From JACMLD01 sp040007355 (lineage in GTDB: Bacteria; Bacteroidota; Bacteroidia; Chitinophagales; Chitinophagaceae), in the NCBI GenBank assembly GCA_040007355.1, contig JBDTVE010000180.1, positions 1-32,814 of the forward strand: 32,814 nt of DNA, in the 5' to 3' direction. The position numbers and the translations under genes were made by a program. Shown here piece after piece: positions 14,986-23,703 of the stretch (position 1 is its first letter; each line of letters begins with the position of its first letter). The notes under the pieces are model-generated. The model was not told the DNA's origin and did not search any database. It saw only the letters and a program-made list of their open reading frames with translations.

Positions 14986-16821
14986 TCAGGCAAATAATTC
15001 CTTTAGCCGCTCCGCTTTATCCAGGGTCAGCCGCATATCATTCTCCGTATGCACCGGCGTATACAAAGCCAGCGCACAGTCATTTAAAACGCTTTCCAGA
15101 ATCGTTGCCGTTTCGGTGGATGCGTTGGCCTGTTCTAGTAAACGCATCACCACAGGCTTATTACGCTGGCTGGCAGTGAGGTTGAATTTTTCGGCCACCA
15201 TTAGCCAGGTGGCCCGGGCGATTTCTTTGTAAAATAACTGGCTGTTTACCGCTTCCAGGGCATAGCGGGCTGCTTCAAAAGGATCAGCAGGCACTTTTCT
15301 TTCCTGCTCGGGAAGGCGTGCCGGAGCTATAGTAGCAACCGCGTCTTTTGACGGGGTGGTTTTTTTCCTGTTAAAGAACAAGGCCAGCAGCGCAATGGCC
15401 AGCACCGGCAGCATCCACCATAATTTTTGCCAGCGACCACCAACCGGTTGCCCGCTGTTTTCGGTCAAGGCGCTATTGGCCGGTATTGGTTTTTGGGTTG
15501 GTTTGCTGATGTCTAACGTGATAGCGTCCGTAGCAATGGTTTTGTAAGTGCCGTTTGCAGGGTCAAAATAAGAAAAGGTTACCGAGGGGATTATCAACCT
15601 GCCGGCATTTTTTGCGGTAAAAGAGTATTCAAACAACTTGCTTCCGCTGATGGGTGTCACTGTTTTGTCGAGGTTTTCCTTTACGGTTGGATCATATCTT
15701 TCTATATCCTGCGGCCACTGCACGGGCGGAGCATTAATCATGTTGAGGTTGCCCTGTCCTCTAAGAGTTATCTGTAATACCGCTGTTTCGCCGGTGGCAA
15801 TTTGGGCTTTTGGCACCAAGGCCGAAAGGGTAAATTTTCCTACCGCACCATCGAACGAAACGGGTTTACCCGCCATCGGTAATGGCTTAACGGTAATGGT
15901 TACCGGTTTTGACGCAATAGATACCTGCTGCTGTTCCAGTTTGCCATCACTGACGCCATTCATATAATCGTCCAGCAATTGCTGCATGGATGTCTTGCCG
16001 CCGTTTCCTTCCAGGCGCAGGAAACTAACGGTATTGTCTACCTCAATTGGATCCAGCACAAAACTGCCGTCCTGGAGTGCGTATAATTGCACCTTACGAA
16101 TGGTATGCGTGGTATACAGTTTGCCGTTTAATTTTTCAACAGCGGGATTATTGGCTTCGGGCTGAACCATGTCGTATACGCTGAACTGGCTGAGGGAAGG
16201 TCGTTTGGTTACCTTTGACTCCGACCGTACGCGGGAATATAATTTATAGGTGGCCACCACCGGTTCTCCCACATAACAAGTGGTCTTACTGACATCCAGC
16301 TTTACCAGCAAGTTATTTTTAATTTTATCAACGGCGCTTTCGCCTTTCCGTAAGATGTACTCCTCATTTACTTCGGGCGTTTCTTCCGGCATGCTCAGGC
16401 CAAAAAACGGATTGGTAGGCGGGCTGGAAGACCTGGGCGCGGTATTGGTAACAACAACTGCCACACTGTTGGAACGTAGCTGTTTTCCATTCACCAGCGC
16501 GGTAGCGCCGGCAATGATAAAATTACCGGTATGCGAGGGCTTTAAAACATAGGTAACGCCTTCGTATTTCGACACGGCACCGTTTATAATACTCATACCA
16601 TTTTGCTGCATGGGCCCGGAGACAATGGTAAAATTTTCAAATGCCGGTGGTTTTAACGATTCTACGGATGCAGCATTTTCAACAATATATTGCACCTGCA
16701 GATAGGCTCCTTTGCCAATTTCTTTTTCGTCTATTACCGTAGAGAATTTCACCTGCGCTGCTAGCGGCAGGTAAAAAGCTGCAATTAAACAGAAAGAAAT
16801 TAAAAATTTCCTGCTATACAT
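14986..16821 (-). CDS. batD: BatD family protein (oxygen tolerance)
   Basis: A 611-residue membrane-anchored protein. The N-terminus is a signal peptide ending PLAAQ, near residue 23. The exported part contains repeated beta domains typical of BatD, with early VKFSTVIDEKEIGKGAYLQV, FENFTIVSGPMQQNG and later CYVGEPVVATYKLYSR. One transmembrane helix near residues 470-490 (WWMLPVLAIALLALFF) is followed by a cytoplasmic alpha-helical tail. BatD belongs to the Bat set, linked to aerotolerance or stress in Bacteroides and Francisella, usually with batA, batB and the MoxR ATPase. None of those is adjacent here. Confidence 0.88.
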   Translation of the reverse strand: MYSRKFLISFCLIAAFYLPLAAQVKFSTVIDEKEIGKGAYLQVQYIVENAASVESLKPPAFENFTIVSGPMQQNGMSIINGAVSKYEGVTYVLKPSHTGNFIIAGATALVNGKQLRSNSVAVVVTNTAPRSSSPPTNPFFGLSMPEETPEVNEEYILRKGESAVDKIKNNLLVKLDVSKTTCYVGEPVVATYKLYSRVRSESKVTKRPSLSQFSVYDMVQPEANNPAVEKLNGKLYTTHTIRKVQLYALQDGSFVLDPIEVDNTVSFLRLEGNGGKTSMQQLLDDYMNGVSDGKLEQQQVSIASKPVTITVKPLPMAGKPVSFDGAVGKFTLSALVPKAQIATGETAVLQITLRGQGNLNMINAPPVQWPQDIERYDPTVKENLDKTVTPISGSKLFEYSFTAKNAGRLIIPSVTFSYFDPANGTYKTIATDAITLDISKPTQKPIPANSALTENSGQPVGGRWQKLWWMLPVLAIALLALFFNRKKTTPSKDAVATIAPARLPEQERKVPADPFEAARYALEAVNSQLFYKEIARATWLMVAEKFNLTASQRNKPVVMRLLEQANASTETATILESVLNDCALALYTPVHTENDMRLTLDKAERLKELFA

Positions 16822-16854
16822 CGGATTAACCTTTCAGCAAAATTTAATGGAATG

Positions 16855-16862
16855 CAAATATA
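16855..16862 (-). promoter_or_regulatory. -7 promoter box of batD
   Basis: The minus strand reads TATATTTG, a perfect TAnnTTTG, 33 bases before the batD ATG. No TTTG is seen at the right distance for a -33 element. Confidence 0.35.
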
Positions 16863-16922
16863 CACGGATGACGGCTGTTAGCCGGAGCTTTTGCGATAAA
16901 AGGCTGTTAATTAGTACTTTTT

Positions 16923-17035
16923 AGTTCCTGGTTCTTAGTTCGGGAGTTCGAAGTTCTCAGTTCGATTTATCATAACTAGATCCATTGGCTGCCTGAAGGG
17001 CCTGCGGCAGAAACTAAGAACCAGGAACTTCGAAC
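16923..17035. repeat. Inverted repeat, 18-bp arms, intergenic
   Basis: AGTTCCTGGTTCTTAGTT (16923-16940) is the exact reverse complement of 17012-17029. A second, nested palindromic word, GTTCGAAGTT (16946-16955), pairs with AACTTCGAAC (17026-17035). The arms are made of AGTTC/GAACT-like words also seen again near 17374-17411. The arrangement suggests a REP- or MITE-like intergenic repeat rather than a terminator, since the loop is about 70 bases and there is no T-run. Confidence 0.7.
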
Positions 17036-17040
17036 CACTA

Positions 17041-17425
17041 TTGTCCGGAGAATTTTTCTTAACACCATTTCGCGGCCTGCCTCAAAGACGGCAGGGCTTC
17101 GTACCCCCAACGCCGCTACGTTTTCCTTTGATGCTATAACTCAACCGTAACAAGCATTCAGCCATTCCTTTGGTCAACTTTAGAATAAAGCTGATGGAAA
17201 CCGCAGGTTCATCAATACCCCTAAAAATAAAAGAGCGTTGATAAAACGCGGCGGATTATGCAGGTACTGGTGTCAGTCTTCGTAAAGCTAAGCCCCTTGT
17301 TGCTTGTGTTCCCTAAAACGCAAGCCTGAGTTGAATATAAAAGAATTCATCATTATTTATCCGGACAGCAATGACTTCGAACTTTCCAAACTAAAAATTG
17401 CCCGAATTGCCGAACTACGAACTAT
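17041..17425. other. Intergenic segment between the inverted repeat and the SDR gene
   Basis: No gene is recognisable. On the minus strand a 57-codon stop-free stretch (17255-17085) reads plausibly, including KLTKGMAECLLRLSYS, but lacks a start codon near its beginning. The end of the segment (about 17374-17411) contains ACTTCGAACT, GAACTACGAACTA and similar words, echoing the inverted repeat to the left. It may be the inside of a decayed repetitive element. Confidence 0.4.
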
Positions 17426-18130
17426 TTATAAATCGCCCAATTGAGGCCTCAGCACAATGTCTTCCACACAGGCCTGCGGAGAAAGGCTGGAAGCAGCATA
17501 GACCATAGCCGCAATATCGCTGGCTTCCATAATACGACTGGGATCGATGCCGGTATCGCTCCAGGAGCCGGTATAGGCAGCGCCAGGGAAAACTGAGGTG
17601 ACTTTGATATGATAATTTTTTAGCTCCTCGCGAAGGTTTTTTGAAAAACCATGCAGTGCATATTTACTAATACTATAAGCGCCACCGTTAGCATAAGCGT
17701 TTAAAGAAGCAATGGAACAAATATTGAAAATATGCCCGCTTTTTCTTTTCATCATGGAAGGCAATAGCATTCTTGTCAGGTGGTACGCGCTGAACAGGTT
17801 GGTTTGCATCATTTCTTCCAACACTCCATCAGCTTCATTATAAACACTGCCTGGTATAAAACGGCCGGCATTGTTTATCAGTATGTCTATATGATAGGCA
17901 TTGGCCAGCAGCCATTCCCCGAAATCCGTAACGTCTTCTTTTTTACTGAGGTCCCTTGCCTTGGCCTTTATTTTTGTTTCTGGATACCGGGTTAATAATT
18001 CTTCCATCGTTTTGTACAGGTTAAGCTCATTCCGCGCGCAAATAAAAAGATGATGGTTGCCATGGGCGGCAAAGATTTCCGCAATAGCTCGTCCAAAACC
18101 TTTGGAGGCACCTGTAATTACTACATTCAT
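17426..18130 (-). CDS. Short-chain dehydrogenase/reductase (SDR)
   Basis: A classical SDR of 234 residues from the ATG at 18130. It has the cofactor motif GASKGFGRAIAE (residues 7-18), the structural NNAG motif, a catalytic Ser in FNICSIAS, and the YSISK active site. The substrate is unknown. The longer frame to 18196 adds 22 mainly hydrophobic residues before the first beta strand; the internal ATG gives the usual MNVVITGAS start and is preferred. It is transcribed leftward from a 175-base region shared with the rightward yjjG-like gene. Confidence 0.9.
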   Translation of the reverse strand: MNVVITGASKGFGRAIAEIFAAHGNHHLFICARNELNLYKTMEELLTRYPETKIKAKARDLSKKEDVTDFGEWLLANAYHIDILINNAGRFIPGSVYNEADGVLEEMMQTNLFSAYHLTRMLLPSMMKRKSGHIFNICSIASLNAYANGGAYSISKYALHGFSKNLREELKNYHIKVTSVFPGAAYTGSWSDTGIDPSRIMEASDIAAMVYAASSLSPQACVEDIVLRPQLGDL

Positions 18131-18305
18131 ATATACTACCTTAAAATGGATGATAAAGGTACTGATAGCATACAGAAATATTTTTCTTTGTTGCATCGGT
18201 GTCCGTTTTGCACCCGGCAGCCAACCCGGGCGCCGGAAACCTTAAAATAAAATTTATTTTGACCGGTTTCCAGCAACCAGTAAAAAAAATCTGTTCTTTT
18301 ACGGT

Positions 18306-19007
18306 ATGAACAGGTATAAACATCTATTTTTTGATCTCGACCATACCCTATGGGATTTTGAAACCAATAGCCGGCAAAGCCTGGCGGAGATTTACGAAAG
18401 CCTTGGTTTAAAGGAAAAAGGCGTGCACGATTTTGAGAAATTCAACAGCCATTACCAGGTGCACAATGAAAAACTCTGGGACCGCTACCGGAAAGGATTT
18501 ATTAAAACAGAAGAGCTGCGCTGGAAACGCATGTGGCTTACCCTGCTGGATTTTAAAATAGGTGATGAGCGCCTGGCGAGGGACATGGGCGCTAGTTTTC
18601 TTGAACTGCTACCCACGCGGAAAACATTGTTTCCCTATGCCATGCAAATCCTGGGCTATCTTATCCAGAAAAAATACACCCTGCATCTTATTACCAATGG
18701 TTTTGAAAAAACACAGCATGCCAAATTGAGAAACGCCGGACTGGATATTTTTTTTAAAGAAGTGATTACTTCGGAAAGTAGCAACAGTTTAAAACCGCAT
18801 AAAGCCATTTTTGATTATGCCCTGCAAAAAACAAATGCTACGGCGGCAGAAAGCATCATGCTGGGCGATGATATTGATGTGGATATTGCGGGCGCCCGCG
18901 ATGCGGGGCTTGACCAGGTATACATCAATCACCTGAACAAAAAATTACCGGTCATACCCCCCACCTATACCGTTTATTCTTTACGTGAACTGGAAAATAT
19001 TTTTTAA
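18306..19007 (+). CDS. yjjG: YjjG family noncanonical pyrimidine nucleotidase (HAD superfamily)
   Basis: A cytoplasmic HAD phosphatase, 233 residues. YjjG-type enzymes dephosphorylate pyrimidine nucleotides, including noncanonical ones, as a housecleaning activity. Motif I is FFDLDHTLWDFE (Asp10 nucleophile, Asp12), characteristic of this subfamily because of the HTLWDF sequence. Motif II is LHLITNGFEKTQ, motif III the Lys in SLKPHKAIFDYAL, and motif IV MLGDDIDVDIAGARDAG. The alpha-helical cap lies between motifs I and II. Other HAD phosphatases share the general motifs, so the exact substrate remains inferred. Confidence 0.88.
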   Translation: MNRYKHLFFDLDHTLWDFETNSRQSLAEIYESLGLKEKGVHDFEKFNSHYQVHNEKLWDRYRKGFIKTEELRWKRMWLTLLDFKIGDERLARDMGASFLELLPTRKTLFPYAMQILGYLIQKKYTLHLITNGFEKTQHAKLRNAGLDIFFKEVITSESSNSLKPHKAIFDYALQKTNATAAESIMLGDDIDVDIAGARDAGLDQVYINHLNKKLPVIPPTYTVYSLRELENIF

Positions 19008-19085
19008 AACCTGGAGGCGATACCGGGAACAGTGCCGCACGGTTTCACCGGAACTGCACTATCCATCCTGCCTAAAAAAGCCTTC

Positions 19086-19265
19086 TCATAACTGAATGAA
19101 TGAAAAGGCGTCGGAAACAATTTTGTTCTGGTCAGGCTTTTTTGTCTTTCTTTCTTTATCGCATTTGCCACACTCGGTACAGGTCTTTTTTACTTTTTCC
19201 TACTTTTTGTCTTTCTCCATGTGCAAAAGCAATACCGGAAGCAGGAAGCTAAGAGTGGCCTGCAT
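19086..19265 (-). pseudogene. Small Cys-motif reading frame interrupted by TAG
   Basis: On the minus strand from ATG at 19265 the frame gives a hydrophobic start (MQATLSFLLPVLLLHMEKDKK, residues 1-21), then TAG at 19202-19200, then continues in the same frame for 37 codons with KTCTECGKCDKERK, ending at TGA 19088-19086. The CxxCxxC motif and lysine-rich context look protein-like on both sides of the stop. I recognise no family. It could be a decayed small gene, a chance frame, or two unrelated segments. The gap between yjjG and psd (19008-19383) holds nothing else recognisable. Confidence 0.3.
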
Positions 19266-19383
19266 CAATATTTTTTTATAAAACAGTGTTTTGATTGTAG
19301 GCAGGCAAACATAAGATTATGTTGCCGGATTAGTACACAATATTGTTACAATACGGAGCAAAAAAACGTCGGTTATTTGGCCA

Positions 19384-20040
19384 TCAGAGACTTGCCAGCA
19401 CGGTAACGCCGCCTTGTACCAACTGGTTAAGTTGTACTTCTACCCTGGTGCCGATGGGCAACAATACGTCAACCCGGCTGCCAAAGCGGATAAAACCCAG
19501 TTCGTCGGTCTGGTTTACGCGCTGTCCCACCTGTAAATAGTTGATGATGCGTTTGGCCAGGGCGCCGGCAATCTGTTTTACCAGTATTTCCCCTTTTGCA
19601 TGGCGTATTACCACGGAATGACGTTCATTTTCAGTAGATGATTTGGGATTCCATGCTACGAGGTATTTGCCTTTGTGATACTGGTTATAGGTTACCTCAC
19701 CGCTGAGGGGGTTGCGGTTTACATGCACATTGGCCGGGCTCATAAAGATGGATATCTGAAGGCGTTTCTCATTAAAATATTCCTGATCAAACATCTCTTC
19801 AATAACCACTACCTTACCATCTGCCGGTGCTACCACCTTATTGTCATCCCTGGTCAGTTTCCGGTTGGGTATCCTGAAAAAAGAGATGATAAATAACAGC
19901 AGTCCAAAAAGAACAATGAAGATCAGCCAGCTCAGGGCGGGCAGGCTATAACTGATAAAATAAAACGACAATAGATTTAATACGGCAAAAATAATGGCAG
20001 CAATAGCAATCGGTTTATAACCTTCTTTGTGTATGTACAT
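19384..20040 (-). CDS. psd: Phosphatidylserine decarboxylase, short (Psd-B-like) proenzyme
   Basis: Makes phosphatidylethanolamine from phosphatidylserine at the membrane. The 218-residue length matches the short archaeal/Bacteroidota type. The N-terminus has hydrophobic helices (about residues 12-52). Landmarks include VVAPADGKVVVIEE, SIFMSPANVHVNRNP with the conserved His, and the C-terminal GFIRFGSRVDVLLP, where Gly-Ser is the self-cleavage site that generates the pyruvoyl group. It lies downstream of cdsA on the same strand (119 bases), giving a CDP-diacylglycerol to PE route; phosphatidylserine synthase is not in the window. Confidence 0.93.
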   Translation of the reverse strand: MYIHKEGYKPIAIAAIIFAVLNLLSFYFISYSLPALSWLIFIVLFGLLLFIISFFRIPNRKLTRDDNKVVAPADGKVVVIEEMFDQEYFNEKRLQISIFMSPANVHVNRNPLSGEVTYNQYHKGKYLVAWNPKSSTENERHSVVIRHAKGEILVKQIAGALAKRIINYLQVGQRVNQTDELGFIRFGSRVDVLLPIGTRVEVQLNQLVQGGVTVLASL

Positions 20041-20044
20041 TGTA

Positions 20045-20052
20045 CAAATGTA
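20045..20052 (-). promoter_or_regulatory. -7 promoter box of psd
   Basis: The minus strand reads TACATTTG, a perfect TAnnTTTG, ending four bases before the psd ATG. This suggests that psd can also be expressed apart from cdsA, from a leaderless or nearly leaderless transcript. No convincing -33 element is visible. Confidence 0.42.
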
Positions 20053-20159
20053 TTAACCGCAAAAATAAGGTAAATGACAGGGTTTAACGCCACTCTTATA
20101 ATTACGATCTTGCTACGGTTCTTCTGCTGGTAACCCCGGTGTGTTCATCAACAGGCTAC

Positions 20160-21041
20160 CTATTTCATAAACAAAACCGTGTACAACCATACAAAGGGTA
20201 TGGCCAGTAGCAGGGAATCGAAGCGGTCTAAAAAACCACCATGCCCGGGCATAATGCTGCCACTGTCTTTTACGCCCGCCATCCTTTTTAATTTGCTTTC
20301 AAAAAGATCGCCCAGCGCGCCAAAAACCGCTACAATTGATGCAATGGCAATCCAGTCTTTTACGGTATAGAGGTTTGCCCACCAGCCCAGCCATGCTACG
20401 GTAATCACGCAGAGAACGGCTCCGCCCAGGGTGCCTTCCCAGGTTTTTTTGGGCGATATTTTTGAAAAGGGCGTCTTGCCAATAAAGGAACCCACCAGGT
20501 AAGCCATGGTATCATTGATCCACAAGGCTACCAGGATGCCGAGCGGAAGAGCAAACCCGAAAAAATCAAGGTATGAAGACTGCTCTTTGCCGATCATACC
20601 AAAACACCGCAGGTCCATCATTAGCCCCAGGCTCAGCGATATATACAAAAGCCCGAAGACGGAATAGCCGGTGTTTTTTAGTTCAGGCTGCCGGGAAAAT
20701 AATATATCGGTCAGGGGTAATGCAAAAACACAAATCAGGCCCAGCCACCAGCCGATGGCGTGCAACTGAATACCAAAAATGCTAAAGGCATCATTGGTAA
20801 AATAAAGGAGCAGGCACCAGCCGGCTATCATTACGCCGTACCGGTGAAAGGGACTGACCGCGGCATACCCGGGGTTGATGCGGCAAACCAGCCGCTGGTA
20901 TTCTACCCAGCAGCCAAAATGAATAATGGAAAACAGGATAAAAAAACTCCAGTGACTCCAGCACATTCCCACCAGCATAACGGCTACGAACACCCCCGCG
21001 GTAGTCGCCCTGGTTTTAAATGTTGCGATGTTGAGTGCCAT
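20160..21041 (-). CDS. cdsA: Phosphatidate cytidylyltransferase
   Basis: Inner-membrane enzyme that converts phosphatidic acid and CTP to CDP-diacylglycerol, the precursor of all phospholipids. The 293-residue protein has about seven or eight hydrophobic helices. The family signature is at the C-terminus: KTWEGTLGGAVLC, then GALGDLFESKLKRMAGVKDSG and MPGHGGFLDRFDSLL, which carry the metal-binding Asp residues. It starts 24 bases after the CPBP gene on the same strand, and psd follows, so the three form a probable operon. Confidence 0.96.
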   Translation of the reverse strand: MALNIATFKTRATTAGVFVAVMLVGMCWSHWSFFILFSIIHFGCWVEYQRLVCRINPGYAAVSPFHRYGVMIAGWCLLLYFTNDAFSIFGIQLHAIGWWLGLICVFALPLTDILFSRQPELKNTGYSVFGLLYISLSLGLMMDLRCFGMIGKEQSSYLDFFGFALPLGILVALWINDTMAYLVGSFIGKTPFSKISPKKTWEGTLGGAVLCVITVAWLGWWANLYTVKDWIAIASIVAVFGALGDLFESKLKRMAGVKDSGSIMPGHGGFLDRFDSLLLAIPFVWLYTVLFMK

Positions 21042-21065
21042 AATTAGTTTGATGCTGTTCAGGAT

Positions 21066-22025
21066 TTATACGAGTGTTGATTCAAAAGAAGGGCCATCCA
21101 TGGGCGGTATCTTATTGATAAATCTTTTTAATGATACCTGCCAAAAATAACGGAACAGCAATACAAGCACAATAATGGCGGGAAGGGCCATCCACAGGGG
21201 CGCGGTTTCGTCAACTGTCTGGCTTACCGGTTTGCCATTTGTATAAAAATAGTAATAACAAATTGCAAAAGCATTATTAAGAAAATGCAATACCATGTTC
21301 AGCCAGATACTTTTTGAGTAATAAAAAATAAGACCCAGCACCATACCCAGCACAAATCTTGGCAGGAAGCCGAAATAGGAAAAATGTACGGCACTGAAGA
21401 TGACACTGGTAATGATAATGGCCGCAAGCGGTTTTTTAAACCATGCAATCAGTATCTGCTGCAGTCCGCCCCGGAAAAGGGTTTCTTCAAACATGGCGGG
21501 GAAAAGTGCCATTACCACCAGTGAAAAAATAAATTCGCCCGCCGAATGCATGGTGGCAAACACCGCAACCTGGGTATTATAATTGTCTTCCAGTTTTTTA
21601 AAATAGGCTTCCAGCGGCTTGGTAAGTGGAATGATCCGGTTTAACTCCGCCAGCGCACCTACCAGCGGCAGGCAGACCAGGGTGATGCCAATAACCAGTA
21701 GTAACTGCCGCCCGTTAAAACCCTCCCTGAAGCCAAGATAGGTTAAGGGCTTCCGGGTCATAAGCCGTGCAGTAACCAGGGCTGGTATAAAGAACATGAT
21801 GAGCACGGATACCATCTGCATTATCCTTGCAGCGTTGGTAAAATGTGGGTTTAACAGGTCCTTTTCAAATGTGGCGATGCCCTGGCCTGTCATGCCAAAC
21901 CAAACCAAAAAACCCACAAGACTCCCGGCAATCAGCCCCGCCACCAGGAGGCCCATCAAAATAAAAAATGCCGCCGATGGGGAAACGCCCTTGAATTCAT
22001 CATAATCATACACTAATTCTGGCAT
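21066..22025 (-). CDS. CPBP family intramembrane metalloprotease
   Basis: A multi-spanning membrane protein of 319 residues with the CPBP (Abi/CAAX protease) motifs: EETLFRGGLQQ with the Glu pair and Arg, a second motif FSAVHFSYFGFLPRFVLG, and a third HFLNNAFAICYY. These carry the expected Glu and His metal ligands. About eight transmembrane helices are visible. Relatives include CAAX prenyl protease-like enzymes and bacteriocin-immunity proteins; the substrate here is unknown. Close spacing with cdsA suggests a role linked to the membrane, but this is inference from position only. It diverges from dusB. Confidence 0.9.
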   Translation of the reverse strand: MPELVYDYDEFKGVSPSAAFFILMGLLVAGLIAGSLVGFLVWFGMTGQGIATFEKDLLNPHFTNAARIMQMVSVLIMFFIPALVTARLMTRKPLTYLGFREGFNGRQLLLVIGITLVCLPLVGALAELNRIIPLTKPLEAYFKKLEDNYNTQVAVFATMHSAGEFIFSLVVMALFPAMFEETLFRGGLQQILIAWFKKPLAAIIITSVIFSAVHFSYFGFLPRFVLGMVLGLIFYYSKSIWLNMVLHFLNNAFAICYYYFYTNGKPVSQTVDETAPLWMALPAIIVLVLLFRYFWQVSLKRFINKIPPMDGPSFESTLV

Positions 22026-22045
22026 AGACTTCCGGATAAATTTTT

Positions 22046-22053
22046 TAAATTTG
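22046..22053 (+). promoter_or_regulatory. -7 promoter box of dusB
   Basis: TAAATTTG is a perfect TAnnTTTG lying 17 bases before the dusB ATG in the 45-base gap between the divergent CPBP and dusB genes. No TTTG at -33. Confidence 0.4.
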
Positions 22054-22070
22054 CTGTTCTTTTACAACAA

Positions 22071-23108
22071 ATGATAACAATAGGCAAGATACAACTTCCC
22101 GGATTCCCGCTGTTACTGGCGCCCATGGAAGACGTGAGCGATCCGCCTTTCAGGGCCGTTTGCAAAGACAAGGGCGCCGACCTGATGTATACCGAATTTA
22201 TATCTTCCGAGGGTCTAATCCGCGATGCCATCAAAAGCCGCCAGAAACTGGACATTTTCGACTATGAAAAACCGGTGGGGATACAGATTTTCGGGGGCGA
22301 CGAAGACAGTTTATCGTTGGCCGCAAAGATTGTAGATGTCACCAACCCTGACCTCCTGGACATTAATTTTGGATGCCCGGTAAAAAAAGTGGCCTTAAGA
22401 GGTGCCGGGGCCGGTGTTTTAAAAGATATTGATCTGATGGTGCGTTTAACCAGCGCTGTGGTAAAATCAACCACCTTGCCAGTTACCGTAAAAACCCGTC
22501 TGGGCTGGGATGATACCAACCAGAATATTGAAGAAGTGGCGGAACGCCTGCAGGATTGCGGTATACAGGCCCTGGCCATTCATGGCCGTACCCGTACGCA
22601 GATGTATAAAGGCACGGCCGACTGGACCCTGATCGGCAAAATAAAAAACAACCCCCGCATTAAAATACCCATATTTGGGAATGGAGATATTGACTCTCCC
22701 GAAAAAGCCCTGGAATATAAAAACAGGTATGGGGTAGATGGCATCATGATTGGCCGTGCGGCCATTGGCTATCCCTGGATATTTAACGAGATAAAACATT
22801 TTATGACCACCGGTGAGCACCTTCCCCCGCCTTCCATTGAAGACCGTATCGCCGTTTGCCGCAAACACCTGTACAAGTCTTTTGAGTGGAAAGGACCCCT
22901 GGTGGGCATTTTTGAAATGCGTCGGCACTATGCCAATTACCTCAAGGGACTGCCCAATATAAAAGAATATCGGGCCCGGCTGGTTACCCTGCCCACCGTA
23001 AGGGAAATAGACGCGGTGCTGGATGAAGTAGCTTCTGTCTATAGCGGTTTTGAATTTGAGAAAACACCCATTGAGCTGATCAATTACCACGAAAAATGCC
23101 CGGCCTAG
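22071..23108 (+). CDS. dusB: tRNA dihydrouridine synthase
   Basis: FMN-dependent enzyme that reduces uridines in the tRNA D-loop. The 345 residues comprise a TIM barrel with LAPMEDVSDPPFRAVC near residue 17, the active-site NFGCPVKKV (catalytic Cys102), VKTRLGWDD, AIHGRTRTQMYKG, and the FMN phosphate-binding GNGDIDSPEKAL and GVDGIMIGRAAIGYPWIF. A C-terminal helical domain follows. Motifs agree with the DusB branch, which is the usual one in this phylum. It appears to be a single-gene unit converging on the next gene. Confidence 0.94.
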   Translation: MITIGKIQLPGFPLLLAPMEDVSDPPFRAVCKDKGADLMYTEFISSEGLIRDAIKSRQKLDIFDYEKPVGIQIFGGDEDSLSLAAKIVDVTNPDLLDINFGCPVKKVALRGAGAGVLKDIDLMVRLTSAVVKSTTLPVTVKTRLGWDDTNQNIEEVAERLQDCGIQALAIHGRTRTQMYKGTADWTLIGKIKNNPRIKIPIFGNGDIDSPEKALEYKNRYGVDGIMIGRAAIGYPWIFNEIKHFMTTGEHLPPPSIEDRIAVCRKHLYKSFEWKGPLVGIFEMRRHYANYLKGLPNIKEYRARLVTLPTVREIDAVLDEVASVYSGFEFEKTPIELINYHEKCPA

Positions 23109-23187
23109 CATTTGCGCTTATAGGAATGCTGATATTGCGATTTGCCCTGATAAAAGAGCGGGCGTTTGTATAAGGGCGGCAAGAACA

Positions 23188-23703
23188 CTATTTCCTGTTT
23201 ACAAAACTTTCCATCCCCTTGCTGTATTGCAGCGCCCTTCTTTCTGCCGACACATCGGCGATAAATGTCAGCAGGGTCATTGCGGCAAGCGTGAGACCCA
23301 ACCCATACCAGAAAGCATTCGTCGCTTGCGGCCGGTGGTAAAAAACCAGTGCAAGCCCGGTTACTGTCAATCCCATCTCCACCCATTTGATCAGAGCAAA
23401 GTTTTTTAACACCTCTTTCATACGGGGTAATTCCTCCTTTTTTAACTGGCCGGGGTTCATATCATATGCGTATACATTTCGGATGCGATGCGTATCACTT
23501 TTTTTAAAAACATCCAGGCCTACGGCCAATTGCAAAAGACCGATGATTACGAGTGGAATGGCCGCACCCCGGTAAAGGTTCGTTTTTAATAAAAAGAAAA
23601 AAACGAGTGCCAGCACAATAGCGGAAGCCCCAATTATAATAAACAACAGGGCCAGTTGTTTCTCCGCAAAAAAATATTTTTCAATGTCTTGTTTGCTGAA
23701 CAT
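23188..23703 (-). CDS. Hypothetical four-helix membrane protein
   Basis: A 171-residue protein with four predicted transmembrane helices, at about residues 17-40, 43-66, 104-123 and 131-150. A polar loop of about 40 residues rich in charged side chains separates helices two and three. There is no signal peptide, Cys motif or catalytic signature, and I recognise no family. The ATG at 23703 starts MFSKQDIEKYFFAEKQ, an amphipathic lead-in. It converges on dusB, and a gene-free repeat-bearing region lies upstream, so the context says nothing about function. Confidence 0.75.
   Translation of the reverse strand: MFSKQDIEKYFFAEKQLALLFIIIGASAIVLALVFFFLLKTNLYRGAAIPLVIIGLLQLAVGLDVFKKSDTHRIRNVYAYDMNPGQLKKEELPRMKEVLKNFALIKWVEMGLTVTGLALVFYHRPQATNAFWYGLGLTLAAMTLLTFIADVSAERRALQYSKGMESFVNRK

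Noticed and set aside
22467..23111. 214-codon minus-strand frame opposite dusB
   Set aside because: Fully inside a confident dusB gene, with no independent motif or start context.
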